7,086 nt of DNA, from NCBI GenBank assembly GCA_964506325.1, contig CAZDLO010000152.1, positions 1-7,086 of the forward strand. Direction: 5' to 3'. Within the stretch, counting starts at the first letter, position 1. Each line of letters opens with the position of its first letter. This DNA is from CAINVV01 sp964506325 (GTDB taxonomy: Bacteria > Bacteroidota > Bacteroidia > Bacteroidales > Prolixibacteraceae). The translations under genes were made by a program, and so were the position numbers. Below are positions 4,800 through 7,086 of this stretch, in pieces. The notes beneath the pieces were generated by a model. That model worked only from the letters and a program-made list of their open reading frames with translations. It did no database searches and was not told the origin of the DNA.

Positions 4800-6329
4800 A
4801 TGAGCAAAAAAATGATCAACATTCTCGCTGTTGTGATGGCTATAGCAGTTGCTGCAATGGTATGGGTACAGCTGATCACCATCAACAAGACTGCGAAACT
4901 CCAGGAAAAAGACTTTAACTTCCTGGTCAACCGGGCACTCAGCGATGTCCGGGACATGCTCGACTTCGAAGAAATCCAGCTTTTTTATCAACTCGACGAA
5001 TCCTATTACATCCAGGATATCAAGCCCTCTATGGGCCTCAATCTTTACCCCAATTCCGACCCGTCAGAATCACTTGTAAAACTGGGGCGCTCCGGGGAAC
5101 TAACTGTCTCCTGGAACAAGAACACCTTTAAAAGTGGAAAGGGAACATTTGAAATCAACAGGTCCCAGTCGACTTTCAGTATTCCCAGCATGCAAAGTTC
5201 CTACAACCGGCTGAGTGAAAAACAATCGCAGGCATTGCGTTACCAGGACTACCTGCTGGCAAGGGCTGAAATGAAAATTGCCGAGAGAGTATCTCCGGAG
5301 TACCTTAAATATGCCCTGGATACGGAGTTAAAGGACAAAGACATTCTTCTGACTTATAAATACTGCATCAAGACCACCATCAACGGGAAAACAGAAATGG
5401 CCCTGGGCGACAAGGATTACCGTCCTTCAAAAGGAACCCGTGAATACAAGACCCCGCTATTTTATGACCAGAATTCGTCGAAACCCCATTTCCTTACCGT
5501 ATATTTTCCGGAACAGCATGCAGAACAGATCAAGGCAAGTACCGATTTTGTGCTGCCGTCACTGCTGTTAACCTTCATTATCATTGGCATCTTCGTATTT
5601 ACGCTTCAGATAATCCTGCGCCAGAAGAAATTGTCCCAGATAAAGAACGATTTTATCAACAACATGACGCATGAGCTTAAGACGCCCATTTCAACCATCT
5701 CACTGGCTTCCCAGATGCTCAAGGATAATTCGCTGGTCCATTCCCCATCAACCATAGATCATATCTCCGGCGTTATCCTGGATGAAAGCAAGAGGCTGAG
5801 CAACCAGGTGGAGAAAGTGCTTCAGATGGCTGTCTTCAATGAAGGCAAATTAAAGCTGAAATTTACTGCCATTGATTTGAACCAGGTGGTTTCGCAGGCA
5901 GCCTCCAATTTTGAGATTCGGGTAACAACTACAAACGGAACCCTTGAAACTGTGCTTTCAGCAGAGAATCCGATGATCCGCGGAGATGAAATTCATATAA
6001 CAAATCTTATTTACAACCTCTTAGACAACGCCGAAAAATACAGCAAAGAAAATCCAAAGATTGAGGTTTCAACAGAAAACAGGAGCAACTGGGTGATAGT
6101 TCAGATAAAAGACAATGGGATCGGGATTTCCAAGGAAAACCTCACCCAGATATTTGAACGTTTTTACCGCATTCCAACCGGAAACGTGCACAACGTAAAA
6201 GGTTTCGGACTTGGGCTCTTCTATGTCAAACGCATAGTAGACGAGCACCATGGAAAAATAAAAGTAGAGAGTACATTGGGGAAAGGAACGAAATTCAGGC
6301 TTTATTTCCCTGTTATCAATTTAGAATAA
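4800..6329 (+). CDS. rprX: Sensor histidine kinase, RprX-like
   Basis: A membrane kinase of 509 residues. A first membrane segment spans about 6-28, a periplasmic sensor region about 30-248, and a second membrane segment about 250-273, followed by a basic 'RQKK' edge. The cytoplasmic core comes directly after it, with no recognisable HAMP domain: the HisKA helix 'NNMTHELKTPIS' with phospho-acceptor His291, N-box 'NLIYNLLDNAEKYS' (Asn406), G1 'DNGIGIS' (438-444), F-box 'FERFYR' (452-457) and G2 'KGFGLGL' (467-473). All motifs for ATP binding and phosphotransfer are intact. The sensor region matches no domain I can name. The layout and the paired regulator point to RprX of Bacteroides, a name first linked to tetracycline-related regulation and later to stress; the signal is unknown. 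An in-frame ATG at 4812 (residue 5) is an alternative start that would leave a short leader after the -7 element. Confidence 0.9.
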   Translation: MSKKMINILAVVMAIAVAAMVWVQLITINKTAKLQEKDFNFLVNRALSDVRDMLDFEEIQLFYQLDESYYIQDIKPSMGLNLYPNSDPSESLVKLGRSGELTVSWNKNTFKSGKGTFEINRSQSTFSIPSMQSSYNRLSEKQSQALRYQDYLLARAEMKIAERVSPEYLKYALDTELKDKDILLTYKYCIKTTINGKTEMALGDKDYRPSKGTREYKTPLFYDQNSSKPHFLTVYFPEQHAEQIKASTDFVLPSLLLTFIIIGIFVFTLQIILRQKKLSQIKNDFINNMTHELKTPISTISLASQMLKDNSLVHSPSTIDHISGVILDESKRLSNQVEKVLQMAVFNEGKLKLKFTAIDLNQVVSQAASNFEIRVTTTNGTLETVLSAENPMIRGDEIHITNLIYNLLDNAEKYSKENPKIEVSTENRSNWVIVQIKDNGIGISKENLTQIFERFYRIPTGNVHNVKGFGLGLFYVKRIVDEHHGKIKVESTLGKGTKFRLYFPVINLE

Positions 6330-6333
6330 TACT

Positions 6334-7020
6334 ATGGAAAAGAAGATGAGAATTATCTTGAGCGAAGACGACGAGAACCTGGGGTCCTTACTCAGAGAGT
6401 ATTTGATTGCCAAGGGCTACGATACAGACCTTTATCCGGATGGAGAGGCCGCATTCAAAGGATTCCAGAAAAATCAGTACGATCTCTGCATTTTCGATGT
6501 GATGATGCCTAAAAAGGATGGATTTGCATTGGCCAAAGATGTTCGTATGATTAACAGTGAAATACCTATCATCTTTCTGACTGCCAAAAATATGAAGGAG
6601 GATGTCATCGAAGGATTCCGCATCGGTGCAGACGATTACATGACCAAGCCTTTCAGCATGGAAGAGCTGATATTCCGTATCGAAGCAATACTGAGAAGGA
6701 CAATGGGTGAAGCAGACAATACACAAACTATTTTCAAACTGGGTCGTTTCACTTTTGATGCCAGGAAGCAAACCCTGTCTGATGCTACGGATAGCACCAA
6801 ACTGACAACGAAGGAATCGGAATTGCTCCGTCTGTTGTGTGTAAATGCCAACAAAGTACTTGAACGCAACTATGCACTCAAAACCATATGGGTGGACGAT
6901 AATTACTTCAATGCCAGAAGCATGGATGTATATATCACCAAGTTAAGAAAGCACCTTAAAGATGAGGAGGGACTTGAGATAATCAATATCCACGGCAAGG
7001 GATACAAGCTTATTATTTGA
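6334..7020 (+). CDS. rprY: OmpR-family response regulator, RprY-like
   Basis: A DNA-binding response regulator of 228 residues, four bases after the kinase stop and so its cognate partner. The receiver domain (about 5-120) has the acidic pair Asp12/Asp13 in 'LSEDDENLG', the phosphorylation site Asp55 in 'CIFDVMMPKKDGF', Thr83 in 'IIFLTAKN' and Lys105 in 'DYMTKPFSMEEL'. The C-terminal winged helix (about 133-228) includes 'LTTKESELLRLL', the recognition-helix region 'NYFNARSMDVYITKLRKHL' and the wing 'INIHGKGYKLI'. The receiver segment 'DVMMPKKDGF' and the effector segment 'TIWVDDNYFNARSMDVYI' are close to what I recall of Bacteroides RprY, which is why I give the symbol. Residues for phosphorylation are complete. 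It probably controls its own operon through the TGTTAA repeat upstream of the kinase; other targets cannot be read from this window. Confidence 0.93.
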   Translation: MEKKMRIILSEDDENLGSLLREYLIAKGYDTDLYPDGEAAFKGFQKNQYDLCIFDVMMPKKDGFALAKDVRMINSEIPIIFLTAKNMKEDVIEGFRIGADDYMTKPFSMEELIFRIEAILRRTMGEADNTQTIFKLGRFTFDARKQTLSDATDSTKLTTKESELLRLLCVNANKVLERNYALKTIWVDDNYFNARSMDVYITKLRKHLKDEEGLEIINIHGKGYKLII

Positions 7021-7025
7021 AGAAG

Positions 7026-7086
7026 TTATGAGTGATGAGTTATGAATTATGAATGCAGCAGCACTAACTCATAATTCATAACTCAT
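7026..7086 (+). repeat. Heptad repeats forming an 18-bp inverted repeat (runs off the window)
   Basis: Right after rprY come four heptads: TTATGAG (7026), TGATGAG (7033), TTATGAA (7040) and TTATGAA (7047). After a short spacer the same unit appears inverted: CTAACTC (7064), ATAATTC (7071), ATAACTC (7078). The arms ATGAGTTATGAATTATGA (7035-7052) and TCATAATTCATAACTCAT (7069-7086) are perfect reverse complements with a 16-base loop. The second arm ends exactly at the window edge, so the pairing may continue. As RNA this is a long A/U-rich hairpin that could end or protect the rprXY transcript. No T-tract is visible before the edge, so I do not call it a terminator. Confidence 0.75.

Noticed and set aside
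6388..6771. A 127-codon minus-strand open frame inside rprY.
   Set aside because: It is the reverse shadow of the receiver domain; the sense strand carries all receiver motifs.
1..7086. A search for an undescribed defence, mobile or secondary-metabolite system.
   Set aside because: All nine genes fall in known families of core metabolism, RNA processing or signalling; there are no transposases, toxin-antitoxin pairs, tRNA-adjacent attachment sites or regularly spaced arrays of CRISPR type.

Overview
This window reads as chromosomal DNA of a member of the Bacteroidota, most likely a Bacteroidales/Marinilabiliales-type organism. The reasons are the conserved acpP-fabF-rnc gene order, a two-component pair that closely resembles RprX/RprY of Bacteroides, matches to the Bacteroidota -7 promoter element TAnnTTTG, A/T-rich leaders without clear Shine-Dalgarno sequences, and a PurN of the subtype with an HPALLPxYGGKGMYG segment. 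Placement below order is a guess. There are no mobile elements, tRNA or rRNA genes, CRISPR arrays or recognisable defence genes; the gene content is core metabolism and signalling.

Layout. Positions 1-2181 hold a minus-strand run, read right to left: purN (purine synthesis), an S66-family LD-carboxypeptidase (murein tripeptide recycling), a YraN/UPF0102 nuclease-like protein that starts one base after the carboxypeptidase stop, and the first 42 codons of an MmcQ/YjbR protein cut by the left edge. A divergent spacer (2182-2380) carries a perfect TAnnTTTG element and a small leader hairpin for the plus-strand operon acpP-fabF-rnc (2381-4651). A 148-base spacer follows, and then a two-gene operon for a histidine kinase (rprX-like) and its OmpR-family response regulator (rprY-like), 4800-7020. 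The last 66 bases are non-coding repeat DNA.

How the genes work together. ACP carries the acyl chain that FabF elongates, so the first two genes of the central operon are direct partners; rnc rides along, with its GTG start immediately after the fabF stop codon. The kinase and regulator form one sensory circuit, and a TGTTAA-N4-TGTTAA direct repeat upstream of the kinase is a plausible autoregulatory operator.

The most unusual signals are non-coding. (1) A degenerate 7-base tandem repeat occupies nearly the whole rnc-rprX spacer and reappears, sharing one identical heptad, after rprY, where its arms form a perfect 18-bp inverted repeat reaching the window end. (2) A 16-bp stem with a CCCC loop lies in the first codons of rnc, a candidate RNase III self-target. 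I see no evidence for a wholly new protein-based system here.
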